64,000 bases of DNA from Streptomyces sp. NBC_01304 (GCF_035975855.1 NZ_CP109055.1:682001-746000), one strand, 5' to 3'. Positions 7,142 through 19,177 are shown, counted from the stretch's first letter. Notes: generated from the sequence alone by a model not told the origin. Translations and numbers: made by a program.

Positions 7142-8946
7142 GCGGTGCTCAGGACCGCACCGGTGGCCCCTGGTACGAGCGGTTCTTCGGCCCGGAGTTC
7201 TGGGCCGTGGCCGCACACGAGTACACGGCCGAGCGCACCGCCGCGGAAGCCGAGTACCTCGCCGCCGTCCTGGAGGCCTCGGCCCCGGGACGGCGCGTCC
7301 TCGACCTGGGCTGCGGCACCGGACGCCATGCGATCGCGCTGGCGCGGCGCGGGTTCGAGGTCACGGGCGTCGACGTCGGGGCCTGGGCGCTGAAGGAGGC
7401 CGAGGCCGCCGCCAGTGCCTCGGGCGTACCGGTGCAGTGGCAGCACCAAGATCTCCTGCGGGAACTGCCCTGGTCCCTGGGCGTGTTCGACGCGATCGTG
7501 TGCGTGCAGTCCTTCGGCTGGGGCAGCGACGACCAGCAGGTGCGCCTCCTGCAGGAGGCCCGCCGGAGTCTCGTCCCGGGCGGCCTGCTGATCCTGGACC
7601 ACTCCAACGTGCTCTGCATCGCCGGGCAGTACGTCCCCGAGGCCACCTTCCAGGTCGAGGGTCTGCGGGCGGACTTCCGCCGCGCCTATCGCATGGTTCC
7701 CGGCCGCAGTACCGGTGAGATCGAGGTACAGCGGGGCGACGCGGAGCCGGTGACCATCCACGACGACGTACGGATGTACCAGCCCGCCGAGGTGCGCGCA
7801 CTACTGACCCGCGCGGGGTTCGCCGTGGAACGCGTCGACACCGACTTCCTCGTGGGCCGCGAACCGGTCACGACGTCGCGGTACGTGCAGTTCGTCGCGC
7901 GCAGTCCACGACGTCCGGCGGGGGCGATCTCGTCGTGGGAGCTGCCGCAAGGCCGGCCCGAGGCGCTGGATCTGCGCTGGTCCCCGGACGAGATCGAGTG
8001 CGTCGCACCGGCGGTCGACGCGGCGTTCCGCGACGTGTACGAGGGCGGCTCCATCGCCGACCTGGCGCGCGACTACCCCGTAATGGACCCCTACGCGGCC
8101 GACCGGTCCGCGCCCGTCCTGTCCGAGCACTTCGGTGTCGACCTCTCGCCGAACATGGTGACGGCCGGGACGGGCGCCACCGGACTGCTGCACGCGTGCG
8201 CGGCACTGGCGGCGCCCGGGCCGGTGCTGCACCTCGCCGGCGCACACCCGGACCTGCCCCGCTGGGCCGCGCTGCTCGGCGCCGAGGCGGTCGTGACCCG
8301 GCTCGCCGCGCTGGCCGCCGACCTCGACCGGCACGCACCGTCGGTCCTCGTCCTGGACCGCCCCACGGCCTTGGGCACCATGCCGGACAGCTCGCTCCTG
8401 GACGAGGTCGTCGAGGCAGCTCGCGCGCACGGCACGATCGTGGTCCTCGACGAGGCGTACGCCGTCTATGCCGGGCCCGCGGCAAGCTTCGCGCCTGCCG
8501 TCACCGAGCACGACAACCTCGTCGTCGTACGCAGCATGTCCAAGGGCTACTGCTGCGGAGGCCTCAGGATCGGGTTCGCCCTCGCGGCGCCGGCCCTGAC
8601 CCGTCGGCTCAGGGAGTTCGCCCCGCCGCTCGGCGCGAACAGCGCGGGCCTCGCCGTGGCGCTCCGTCTGCTGGGCCAGGGCGACGTGTTCGCCGGTCTG
8701 AGGGCCAGGATCGCCGAGGTGAAGCCGATGGTCGCGGCGACGCTGCGGCGCAGCGGCCTGGAGGTGACCGAGGGGGCCGACTGCCTGCCGTGGGTGACGG
8801 CGCGCGGAGGGCCGGCGGCCAAGGACGTGCTGGCGAAGCACGGGCTGCGGGCCAAGGAGATCGACCCCGCCGTCCTGAAGATCGCCGTGCCGCTCTCGGC
8901 GGCCCGACTGGCCTCCTTCCGGGCCGCGTTCGCCCATGACGGATGA
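7138..8946 (+). CDS. SAM methyltransferase-class I/II aminotransferase fusion
   Basis: The 602-aa protein joins two enzymes. Residues 1-255 are a class I methyltransferase, with motif I VLDLGCGTGRHA (from Val54) and the DAIVCVQSF and LVPGGLLILD segments. Residues about 270-602 are a HisC-like PLP aminotransferase: TAGTGATGLLHA, VLDEAYAVYAG (Asp438, which would contact the pyridine nitrogen) and MSKGYCCGGLRIG (Lys469, which would form the Schiff base). The two active sites suggest linked methylation and transamination of the same intermediate. The gene overlaps the PP-loop gene by four bases and the peptidase gene by eleven. Such a fusion is not one I recognise from a named pathway. Confidence 0.88.
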   Translation: MSGAQDRTGGPWYERFFGPEFWAVAAHEYTAERTAAEAEYLAAVLEASAPGRRVLDLGCGTGRHAIALARRGFEVTGVDVGAWALKEAEAAASASGVPVQWQHQDLLRELPWSLGVFDAIVCVQSFGWGSDDQQVRLLQEARRSLVPGGLLILDHSNVLCIAGQYVPEATFQVEGLRADFRRAYRMVPGRSTGEIEVQRGDAEPVTIHDDVRMYQPAEVRALLTRAGFAVERVDTDFLVGREPVTTSRYVQFVARSPRRPAGAISSWELPQGRPEALDLRWSPDEIECVAPAVDAAFRDVYEGGSIADLARDYPVMDPYAADRSAPVLSEHFGVDLSPNMVTAGTGATGLLHACAALAAPGPVLHLAGAHPDLPRWAALLGAEAVVTRLAALAADLDRHAPSVLVLDRPTALGTMPDSSLLDEVVEAARAHGTIVVLDEAYAVYAGPAASFAPAVTEHDNLVVVRSMSKGYCCGGLRIGFALAAPALTRRLREFAPPLGANSAGLAVALRLLGQGDVFAGLRARIAEVKPMVAATLRRSGLEVTEGADCLPWVTARGGPAAKDVLAKHGLRAKEIDPAVLKIAVPLSAARLASFRAAFAHDG

Positions 8947-10798
8947 TCTGGCCGGCCTCGTCCGCCACGTCCATGACGGCATCGATCCCGACGAGGCGAT
9001 GCGCCGGGTCGCCCGGCTCGTCGAGTGGGACCGCCACCAGGGCTCGGCGGGCATCGCCGCCGCGGCCGACTTCGTGGCGGGCGAGGCCGAACGCGTGGGC
9101 CTGGCCGACGTCGAGGTGCTGAGCCTGCCGGCCGACGGACGCACCGCGTGGTGGACGTTCACCGCGCCCAGCCCGTGGACCGCACGAGCGGCCCACCTGT
9201 CCGTGGGCGCGGGCCCACGGCTGGTCGACTACGCCGCGCAGCCCTACGCCCTGGCCGTCAACTCCACGGCCACGGACGCCGAGTTGTCCCTCGCACACCT
9301 GCAGGACGACGCATGGCCGCCGGGCGCGGTGGTCCTCGTCCCATCGGCGGGCGACCTCGACGGGCGGCTGCTCGCCCGCCTGCGCGACAGGCGGGCCGGC
9401 GGGTTCTGCGTGACGGCCCGCCCGGACCTCCCCGACCACTCCGGGCGGCTCGAACTCCCCGCCGACTCCGGGCTGTTCGCATTCAGCGTGCTCCCGGCCC
9501 AGCTGGACGAGCTGCACCGCACATACCGCCTGGGCGGGCGCGTACGGGTCGTGGTCGACGTCGACACCACCCCGGCGCGGATGCCGGTGGTGGTCGCCCG
9601 TACACCGACGCGCCCGGCCACGGGGCGCGGCGCCTCGTCCGCGCGGGACGCCTGCCTGATCGCCGCCCACCTCTGCCACCCCGCGCCCAGCGCCAACGAC
9701 AACGCCTCCGGTGTCGCGGCGGCCCTCGCCGCGGGGCGGGCGCTCGCCGAGCTCCCGCTGCGGCGCCCCGTCCGCTTCGTCTGGGGGCCCGAGTTCGTGG
9801 GCCTGGCCGCGTACGTCCACCGGTCCGCCGAGGAGGGCAGGCCGCTGCCGACGATGGCGGTCAACCTCGACATGGCGGGTGAGGACCAGCGGCGCTGCGG
9901 CGGCCCGCTGATCGTCGAGCGGAGCCCCGAATACCTCCCGCACTTCGCCAACGCCGTGGTCGAGGCCTGCGTGCGGGCGCTGCCGCCCGCCGCGCGCTCC
10001 TACAGCGGAGCGGTGGACTGCGATGTCTGGGCCTGGCGCGCGACCCCGTTCGTCGGCGCCTCCGACCACGCGATCCTGGCCGACCGCGCGATCGGGTGCC
10101 CCGCCGTCCAACTGGGCCACTGGCCGGACCGGTTCAACCACTCGGGCGCCGACACCCTGGACAAGGTCGACCCTCAGGAGCTGCGCAGATCCGCCGCGAT
10201 CGCCGCGTCCGCCGCGGCCGTCGTGGCGACCGCGGGCCCCCGGGACGCCGACCGCATCGCCCGCCACCTGACCAGGTGGACGGCCCACCGGATGACCGCC
10301 TGCCTGCCCCCGAGCACGGACCCGCTGGCCACCGAACGACTCACCAGGCACTGGCAGTTCGGCCGCGACGCCCTGCCGACGCTGCGGCAGCTCGGCGCGG
10401 GCGAGGACGTTCTCGATCGGCAGACACGTCTCCTCGCCGACCTGCACCGGACCCTCACGGCCGCCTGTGACCGTCCGCCCGTCCCACCGCCGCGGGGTGG
10501 TCCGGTGCTGCGGCGGACGTGGCCCGGCCCGTTCAACCTCCGGGCCCTCATGGGAGCCGTCGATGAGGCCGACCGCGCGTGGCTGCAGCGCCGACTGACG
10601 GTGGACCGCGGCGGGTTCTACGCCACGGCGATGGCCCTGGCGCAGAGCATCGACGGCGTCTCGGACACCGCCCGGGTGATCCGCACCGCTCAACTCGACA
10701 GCGGGCTCGAGTGGGAGCGCGACGTCGGGGAGCGGTTCCTGACGGCGCTGGCGGGGGCGGGCTGGGTGGAAGAGACGGAACAGAAGGGCATGGGATGA
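8936..10798 (+). CDS. M28-family zinc aminopeptidase of DUF4910 type
   Basis: Candidate zinc ligands are in the expected order in this 620-aa protein: AAHLCHP (His245/His248), NDNASG (Asp255), WGPEFVG (Glu286), NLDMAGED (Asp312) and RFNHSGADT (His402). The Pro-Glu in place of the usual Glu-Glu, and the NHSGADTLDK motif, match the DUF4910/aminopeptidase-like branch rather than classical secreted M28 enzymes. The C-terminal 170 residues probably form a winged-helix-like tail seen in that branch. No signal peptide is present. In this operon it could remove the leader of the 57-aa peptide stepwise or trim the product, which is inference. It overlaps both neighbours (11 and 4 bases). Confidence 0.8.
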   Translation: MTDDLAGLVRHVHDGIDPDEAMRRVARLVEWDRHQGSAGIAAAADFVAGEAERVGLADVEVLSLPADGRTAWWTFTAPSPWTARAAHLSVGAGPRLVDYAAQPYALAVNSTATDAELSLAHLQDDAWPPGAVVLVPSAGDLDGRLLARLRDRRAGGFCVTARPDLPDHSGRLELPADSGLFAFSVLPAQLDELHRTYRLGGRVRVVVDVDTTPARMPVVVARTPTRPATGRGASSARDACLIAAHLCHPAPSANDNASGVAAALAAGRALAELPLRRPVRFVWGPEFVGLAAYVHRSAEEGRPLPTMAVNLDMAGEDQRRCGGPLIVERSPEYLPHFANAVVEACVRALPPAARSYSGAVDCDVWAWRATPFVGASDHAILADRAIGCPAVQLGHWPDRFNHSGADTLDKVDPQELRRSAAIAASAAAVVATAGPRDADRIARHLTRWTAHRMTACLPPSTDPLATERLTRHWQFGRDALPTLRQLGAGEDVLDRQTRLLADLHRTLTAACDRPPVPPPRGGPVLRRTWPGPFNLRALMGAVDEADRAWLQRRLTVDRGGFYATAMALAQSIDGVSDTARVIRTAQLDSGLEWERDVGERFLTALAGAGWVEETEQKGMG

Positions 10799-11844
10799 AC
10801 GGGCCGTACGTCACGCTCGCCGACTCCGTCGACGACGTCGACGCCACCGCGTGGGAGCGAGTCGCCGCCGATGCCGGCGCTCCCGTCCACTACTCCCCCG
10901 CCTACCTGCGGGCGTACGAGACAAGCCCGTTGAGCCCGTACGTCTCGGTCCACTACCTCTCGGCCGTCGACGCCGGCCGCACCGTGGGCCTGCTGCCGTG
11001 CTACCTCCAGAAGCAGGGCGACCCCTACGGCTTCCTGCGCGCCGTCGGCGTCCCGGACACGGACGGTCCGGCGCTCCTCGGCCACAACTGGTACTGCTAC
11101 GACACCCGGATCCCGGTGCGGGCGAGCTCCCCCGAGCGGCGCGACCGGATCCTCGACACGGTCCTCGACGCCCTGGTGGACCTGGCCGCCTCCGCGGGCG
11201 CACCGGTCGCGGGGCTGGTGAGCGTGGCGGAAGGCGACCCGGTCCTCGCCGTGGCGCGTCGCAAGGGATGGCGGGTGGCGCCCATCGTGACGCGCTTCCA
11301 ACTCCCCCTGCGGAACCTCGCCCAGCACGACCCGTACGACATGTACGACGCCTACCTCGCGACCCTGGGCGCCCGGACCCGGCGCACCATCCGCCAGTAC
11401 ACGCGACGCGCGGCCGAGGCCGGCGTCACCACCGCGGTCGAGGCCCCCCACCCGCGCTTCCTGCGGACGGTGTGCGAGCTGACCCGCCGCACCGCGGCCA
11501 AGCACGGCAGCGCCGACATGTACCCAGAGAGCGCCTTCATCGACTTCGTGATGGCCCTGGGCGAGCGGGCCCGCGTGGTCAGGGTCGACCAGGAGGACCG
11601 CACCCTGGCCGCCGCGGTGGTCCTCCTGGACGAGGAACGCCTGCACATGTGGGTGGGCGGGACCAGCCACGCGACCGTCGACAGTTTCAGCCCCAACTAC
11701 CTGCTGTGGGCCGCGGAGATCCGGCACGCCATCGACGCGGGCAAGCTGTGGGTGGAGGGCGGCCGCGCCAACCAGCCCATGAAGAGCAGACACGGGATGA
11801 CGCCCCTGCCTCTCTACGCCTGCATCGCCCCGCCCTCCTCCTGA
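10795..11844 (+). CDS. BioF2/FemAB-like GNAT-fold acyltransferase
   Basis: The 349-aa protein looks like an Acetyltransf_6 (BioF2-like) or FemAB-type acyltransferase. It has the N-terminal SPAYLRAYE and LLPCYLQK segments, a basic YLATLGARTRRTIRQYTRRA stretch, and the late YLLWAAEIRHAIDAGKLWVEGGR segment followed by MKSRHGM. Members transfer acyl or aminoacyl groups from CoA or tRNA to amines. It is the last gene of the operon, overlapping the peptidase stop (ATGA). A role in capping or extending the peptide product is plausible but inferred. Confidence 0.75.
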   Translation: MNGPYVTLADSVDDVDATAWERVAADAGAPVHYSPAYLRAYETSPLSPYVSVHYLSAVDAGRTVGLLPCYLQKQGDPYGFLRAVGVPDTDGPALLGHNWYCYDTRIPVRASSPERRDRILDTVLDALVDLAASAGAPVAGLVSVAEGDPVLAVARRKGWRVAPIVTRFQLPLRNLAQHDPYDMYDAYLATLGARTRRTIRQYTRRAAEAGVTTAVEAPHPRFLRTVCELTRRTAAKHGSADMYPESAFIDFVMALGERARVVRVDQEDRTLAAAVVLLDEERLHMWVGGTSHATVDSFSPNYLLWAAEIRHAIDAGKLWVEGGRANQPMKSRHGMTPLPLYACIAPPSS

Positions 11845-11959
11845 ACACCTTCCCCTCGTCGGAGGCCTCGAGTCACGCCGCATGATTCAGGCCACGCAAA
11901 GGGGGCACTCGCGTGCTGGCCGCAGGCATCAGCACCCATTCCGCTTCAGGAGAAGAACC

Positions 11960-12322
11960 GTGCTCCCCCATTACGCACTCGCCGACCACCGCGTGGTCAA
12001 AGTGTATGAAGTGATCGACATCGCCAATTGCACGCGCATCGAAAGTGAACTCTTCCCTCTCATCCGCGGCTGCCCCTCCCCGGGAATCGTGATCGACCTG
12101 CGTGCGCCACTGCTCACCTCCACCGGAATCGACCTGCTCATGACGGGCCGGGATCTCGCCGTGGAGCGCGAGCTGAGCTGGAGCGTTGCCGCCCATCACC
12201 CGGCCACGCGCAGGGTGGCCCGCCTCACCGGCACCACCACCGAACTGAGCCTGTCCGCCGACCTGGCCGGCGCGCTGCGTGCCGCACCGTGGCCAGGTGC
12301 TCCGGGCGAGCGCGGTGCGTGA
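11960..12322 (+). CDS. STAS-domain protein (anti-sigma factor antagonist-like)
   Basis: The 120-residue protein has an SpoIIAA/STAS-like layout. VIDLRAPLLTSTGIDLLM corresponds to the loop bearing the phosphorylatable Ser/Thr, here in TSTG. GTG at 11960 is the likely start, after CAGGAGAAG; an upstream extension of the frame adds an unlikely Arg/His-rich leader. It lies between the peptide cluster and the LAL regulator, 219 bases before the latter. A partner-switching role is likely by family. The partner anti-sigma factor is not visible here. Confidence 0.65.
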   Translation: MLPHYALADHRVVKVYEVIDIANCTRIESELFPLIRGCPSPGIVIDLRAPLLTSTGIDLLMTGRDLAVERELSWSVAAHHPATRRVARLTGTTTELSLSADLAGALRAAPWPGAPGERGA

Positions 12323-12541
12323 GCGGGGCCGGCAGCGAAGGCCTCGGACATCGACGCCCGGCGCGATGATCGAGGCACGGGCGCGAGTGCCCCGGGAAGG
12401 TGGCCGGATACCGCGGCCAAGTGCAGCCCCGAGATGGCTGGTTCGGGACGCGGCGGCACACCTGACGGCCCCCCTTGCCCGCTCTCGGCCCGGCCAGTAG
12501 GTTCGCGCCTCGACCTCTTCCGCCATGCCCCGGAGCCGCCC

Positions 12542-15421
<2,880 letters not shown>

Positions 15422-15665
15422 CCCCGGACGAGCCTGCGTCAAGCCTGCCGGACACCTATCCGTCCGGCGCTGCGCCTGCCCGCCCAAATACGTACCCCTA
15501 CCTATGGCCGTACGGATTGTTCCGCCCTGCCGTCCTCTCCCAAGGTGATCTCCGTTGCCACCTGGCCTGATCCGGCTCCCCCCGCCGGGCCGCGCGGCAA
15601 CCACCTGCGTCACACGCTGCCCCCGACGCGGTGTGCAGCGGATCTTCAACCGCAAGGAGCAGAGG

Positions 15666-17441
15666 ATGAGAGCAGGCAACAGACGGTTCGGCGCGCTGTG
15701 TCTGGGCGCCGTCACCACGACGGTGGTCGCCCTGTCGGCCGCCGGCACCGCCCAGGCCGCCCCGGCCCCCCAAGGAAACATCCAGGGTGCGGACCGGGCC
15801 GGCGCGATAGCCGGCCAGTACATCGTCGCGTTCGACGGGCAGCCGTCGGTGGCCGCCTCCGCCCGCGCCGATGTGCGCTCCCGCGCGGACGAGCTGGTAC
15901 GCGGCCACGGCGGGCAGGTACGTCAGGTGTACGCGGCCGCCTTCCGTGGCTTCGCCCTCAAGGCCACCGAGCAGCAGGCCCGGGAGATCGCGGCCGCCCC
16001 CGGCATCCGCTACGTCCAGGCCGACCAGGTCTTCAAGGCCGTCGGCAGCCAGCCGAACCCGCCGTCCTGGGGCATCGACCGCATCGACGGGCAGAAGGAC
16101 AGCACGTACAACTACCCGAACACCGGTGAGGGAGTCACGGCGTACATCGTCGACACCGGCCTGCACACCCAGCACTCCAACTTCGAAGGCAGGGCCAGTT
16201 CCGGCCACGACTTCATCGACAACGACAACGACTCCAGCGACTGCCACGGACACGGCACCCACGTCGCCGGCACCGTCGGCAGCAAGGACTACGGCGTCGC
16301 CAAGGCCGTCAAGCTGGTCGGCGTGCGCGTCCTCAACTGCCAGGGTTCGGGCAGCACTTCGCAGATCGTCGCCGGCATGGACTGGGTCACCAAGAACGCC
16401 GCCAAGCCCGCCGTCGCCAACATGAGCCTGGGCGGCGACAGCGACCAGGCCATGGACGACGCCGTCAAGGGCACCATCGACTCCGGGGTCCAGGTCGCCG
16501 TCGCGGCCGGCAACGACAGCAAGGACGCCTGCAGCACCAGCCCCGCCCGGCTGCCCGCGGCGATCACGCTGGGCTCCACGGACAGCAGTGACGCCCGCTC
16601 CAGCTTCTCCAACTACGGTTCGTGCCTGGACCTGTTCGCCCCCGGCAGCAGCATCGTCTCCACCAAGAACGGTGGCGGTACGGCGACGATGAGCGGCACC
16701 TCCATGGCCACCCCGCACACGGCCGGCGCCGCCGCCCTGTATCTGTCCGGGCACAAGGACGCCACCCCGCAGCAGGTCCGCGACGCCCTCGTGAACAACG
16801 CCCAGTCCGGTGTCGTCACCGGTCCGGGCAGCGGCTCCCCCAACAAGTTCCTGGACGTCTCCAAGCTGGGCGGCCCCACCAACCCCGGTGAGCCGACGGC
16901 CGACTTCACCGCCCAGTGTTCGAGCACGAACACCGACTGCGCCTTCGACGGCTCGGCCTCCAAGGACCCCGACGGCTCCATCGCCTCGTACGCCTGGGAC
17001 TTCGGTGACGGAGCGAGCGGCAAGGGCGACAAGCCCGCGCACAGCTACGCCAAGGCGGGAACGTACAGCGTCAAGCTGACCGTGACCGACAACGACGGGA
17101 AGACCGGCACCGTCACCAAGCAGGTGACGGCCGGGGCGGTCGAGCCGCCCACTGGTGAGGCACCGGACGCCTCGTTCACGGTGTCCTGCTGGTACGCGTC
17201 CTGCGACTTCGACGCTTCGGCCTCCAGTGACCCGGACAACGACATCGCGGGCTACGGCTGGAAGTTCGGCGACGGTCAGACCGCCACCGGCGCCACCGCC
17301 AAGCACGCCTACCCGGCAGGTCAGCGCACCTACACGGCGGAACTGACGGTCAGCGACAAGGCGGGCCACACCGACACCGCTTCGAAGCAGATCACCTGCT
17401 ACGACTTCGGCGCCGGCAACGCCTTCTGCTTCGCCGGCTGA
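15666..17441 (+). CDS. secreted S8 subtilisin-like protease with two PKD domains
   Basis: The 591-aa precursor starts with a Sec signal peptide (RRFG, then a hydrophobic core ending TAQAAPAP). An I9 propeptide follows (YIVAFDGQP to IRYVQADQ). The subtilase domain has the triad Asp163 (YIVDTGL), His196 (HGHGTHVAG) and Ser346 (GTSMATPH). From about residue 415 come two PKD domains (FDGSASKDPDGSI, WDFGDG; FDASASSDPDND, WKFGDG). It should be an extracellular serine endopeptidase whose PKD domains aid substrate binding. The ribosome binding site is AAGGAG. Two strong hairpins follow the stop codon. Confidence 0.95.
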   Translation: MRAGNRRFGALCLGAVTTTVVALSAAGTAQAAPAPQGNIQGADRAGAIAGQYIVAFDGQPSVAASARADVRSRADELVRGHGGQVRQVYAAAFRGFALKATEQQAREIAAAPGIRYVQADQVFKAVGSQPNPPSWGIDRIDGQKDSTYNYPNTGEGVTAYIVDTGLHTQHSNFEGRASSGHDFIDNDNDSSDCHGHGTHVAGTVGSKDYGVAKAVKLVGVRVLNCQGSGSTSQIVAGMDWVTKNAAKPAVANMSLGGDSDQAMDDAVKGTIDSGVQVAVAAGNDSKDACSTSPARLPAAITLGSTDSSDARSSFSNYGSCLDLFAPGSSIVSTKNGGGTATMSGTSMATPHTAGAAALYLSGHKDATPQQVRDALVNNAQSGVVTGPGSGSPNKFLDVSKLGGPTNPGEPTADFTAQCSSTNTDCAFDGSASKDPDGSIASYAWDFGDGASGKGDKPAHSYAKAGTYSVKLTVTDNDGKTGTVTKQVTAGAVEPPTGEAPDASFTVSCWYASCDFDASASSDPDNDIAGYGWKFGDGQTATGATAKHAYPAGQRTYTAELTVSDKAGHTDTASKQITCYDFGAGNAFCFAG

Positions 17442-17459
17442 TCCTGACCCCCTCCCCCA

Positions 17460-17499
17460 GCGGTGGGACGAGGGTGGCGGGGCACCCTCGTCCCACCGC
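17460..17499. terminator. terminator hairpin after the subtilase gene
   Basis: A perfect 17-base inverted repeat (arms 17460-17476 and 17483-17499) with a six-base loop starts 19 bases after the protease stop. It is GC-rich with no T-run, as is common in Streptomyces, and faces a convergent gene, so it may act in both directions. Confidence 0.85.
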
Positions 17500-17502
17500 A
17501 CA

Positions 17503-17542
17503 CAGGCGCGGACCCCGAGCACTCAGCCGGGGTCCGCGCCTG
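17503..17542. terminator. second terminator hairpin
   Basis: A second perfect 15-base inverted repeat (17503-17517 and 17528-17542, ten-base loop) follows three bases after the first. The pair sits between two convergent genes and probably insulates them. Confidence 0.8.
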
Positions 17543-17592
17543 CTGACGAGCGTTCGCGCCACCGCCACGGGTGCCCGTGTGCGGGCGTCGGC

Positions 17593-18234
17593 TCAGCCGC
17601 CCCCGCCCGACGAGGCCGCGAGGATCGCGGCCCGCGTACGCCGGACCGCCCGGCGCACCACGGGACCGACCCACTGACCCTCCGAGATCTCGTCCATCCG
17701 CTTCTTGACCTGCTTACGGTCCTGCCCGGGAAACGCCTTGCCCCACAGGCGCGCGCCGTTCAGCACGGCCACCAGCGCAGCCGTGCGCTCGTCCGGCTCC
17801 TCGCCCTGCAGTACCGCCGCGGACAACCGGTCACGGATCTCCCGCTCGGGCGCGGCATCGGCCTGCGGAAAGCGGGTGACGGGCAGCACGCCGAACGCTC
17901 TCCCCTTCTCCCGCTTCAGCACACCACGTGCGACCAGCGACTCGACGGCGCCATTGAGCGCACTCCGGTGGGCACGCCGCAGCAGCTTCCCCATCGAGGC
18001 ACCGTCCCCCTCCACGATCTTCGCCAGCTCCGCGTCCACGAACGCCGTGCCCGTCGGGCGCGCGTCGAGGACGGTCACCGCATCGTCCTCCTGCACGTCG
18101 ACTCGACCGGCAACGGCCAGCTCCACCAGCGTCAGCCCGGCAACCGCGTAGTCGACGCCCACTCTCGCCTTGCCCCCGCCGCTCTGATCGTCGAAGGCAA
18201 TCAGCACCAGCTCTTCCGGCAGCGTCAGCTTCAT
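17593..18234 (-). CDS. GOLPH3/VPS74-like (GPP34) protein
   Basis: The 213-aa protein begins MKLTLPEELVLIAFDD, then LAVAGRVDV, HRSALNGAVESLVARGVLKREKG and a C-terminal segment with WGKAFPGQDRK. This matches the GOLPH3/GPP34 family. Eukaryotic members bind phosphatidylinositol-4-phosphate at the Golgi. Actinobacteria often carry several paralogues of unknown function, sometimes near secondary-metabolism genes. ATG at 18234 is chosen because upstream sequence reads through a low-complexity region. Leftward, single gene, convergent with the protease. Confidence 0.85.
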   Translation of the reverse strand: MKLTLPEELVLIAFDDQSGGGKARVGVDYAVAGLTLVELAVAGRVDVQEDDAVTVLDARPTGTAFVDAELAKIVEGDGASMGKLLRRAHRSALNGAVESLVARGVLKREKGRAFGVLPVTRFPQADAAPEREIRDRLSAAVLQGEEPDERTAALVAVLNGARLWGKAFPGQDRKQVKKRMDEISEGQWVGPVVRRAVRRTRAAILAASSGGGG

Positions 18235-18286
18235 GTCAGCAGCCTCCCTTCCCCGCTCTACTGCGGCAAACGCACCGACGACCCGT

Positions 18287-19177
18287 TCACCTGTCGACGG
18301 CCGCCAGCGCCTGCGAGAAGGCGCGGATGCGGGCGCTCTCGCGATCCCGGTGCCATACGAGGCCCAGGTAGGAGTCGTCGAGACCGGTGACGGGCACGTA
18401 CGTGACGGCACGGCGGCCGTAATAGTCGGCCGTGGGGTGGCACAGCAGCATGGCGCCGCGGCCCGCCGCCACCAGGGCCAGTCCTTCCTGCAAGGTGCTC
18501 ACGGTCGGCCCGGCCGGGATCGCGAGGCCGCCCGGCGTGATGCGGGGAGCCTGGGCACGGCGCCAGTACTCGGGGGCGGCACCGTGGACGCTGATGAGCG
18601 GACAGCCGGCGAGGTCTTCTGCGCTCAGCGATGCGTGCTGCGCGAAGGGGTGGCCGGTGGAGACCGCGAGGGCCTGCGGCTGCTTGGAGAAGACCTGCCC
18701 CAGGACGAGTTCCTGCTCCTCCATAGGCAGCAGGACCACCGCTGTGTCGACCTCCCCGCTGTGCAGCGGGCCGAAGGGATCGGAGAAGGGAATCTCCACG
18801 ATCTCGGTGGCGCAGTCGGGATGCCGGTCGTGGAAGAGCGAAAGGGCATTCATGACATGGTCGTTGGCCGTGCCCTGAAAGCCGATCCGCAGCCGGCCGC
18901 CCACGCCTCGGGCCTCGGCCCGCGCGGTGTCGAGCGCAGTCTGCAGGCAGTTGTAGGCGGGGCGAAGGTCCGCGAGCAGGCGCTCGCCGAGCGGGGTGAG
19001 CCGGACACGGCGGCTGGTGCGCTCCACCAGGCGCGCGCCGACCCTGCTCTCCAAGGCGCGCAGCAGCTGGCTGACCCGGCTCTGCGAGACGTACAGGCGC
19101 TCGCCGGCCCGCCCGAAATGCAGTTCCTCGGCCACGGCGAGGAATGCCTCCACCTCGCGGATCTCCAGGCTGCTCAT
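18287..19177 (-). CDS. LysR-family transcriptional regulator
   Basis: The 296-aa protein has the typical N-terminal winged helix (FLAVAEELHFGRAGERLYVSQSRVSQLLRALESRVG, given in two parts: FLAVAEELHFGRAGERL and YVSQSRVSQLLRALE) and a LysR-substrate domain (GRLRIGFQG onward). It is divergent from an MFS transporter gene, with a palindrome in the 108-base gap. It probably senses a small molecule and controls the transporter and itself. Ligand unknown. Confidence 0.92.
   Translation of the reverse strand: MSSLEIREVEAFLAVAEELHFGRAGERLYVSQSRVSQLLRALESRVGARLVERTSRRVRLTPLGERLLADLRPAYNCLQTALDTARAEARGVGGRLRIGFQGTANDHVMNALSLFHDRHPDCATEIVEIPFSDPFGPLHSGEVDTAVVLLPMEEQELVLGQVFSKQPQALAVSTGHPFAQHASLSAEDLAGCPLISVHGAAPEYWRRAQAPRITPGGLAIPAGPTVSTLQEGLALVAAGRGAMLLCHPTADYYGRRAVTYVPVTGLDDSYLGLVWHRDRESARIRAFSQALAAVDR

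Noticed and set aside
8609..10693. 694-residue leftward frame opposite the peptidase
   Set aside because: Composition is antisense-like (Gly/Arg/Val/Gln) and no motif is seen, whereas the rightward frame has complete zinc-site motifs.
15498..17522. 674-residue leftward frame opposite the subtilase
   Set aside because: The sense frame has signal peptide, triad and PKD domains; the antisense frame has only Gly/Val/Asp-rich sequence.
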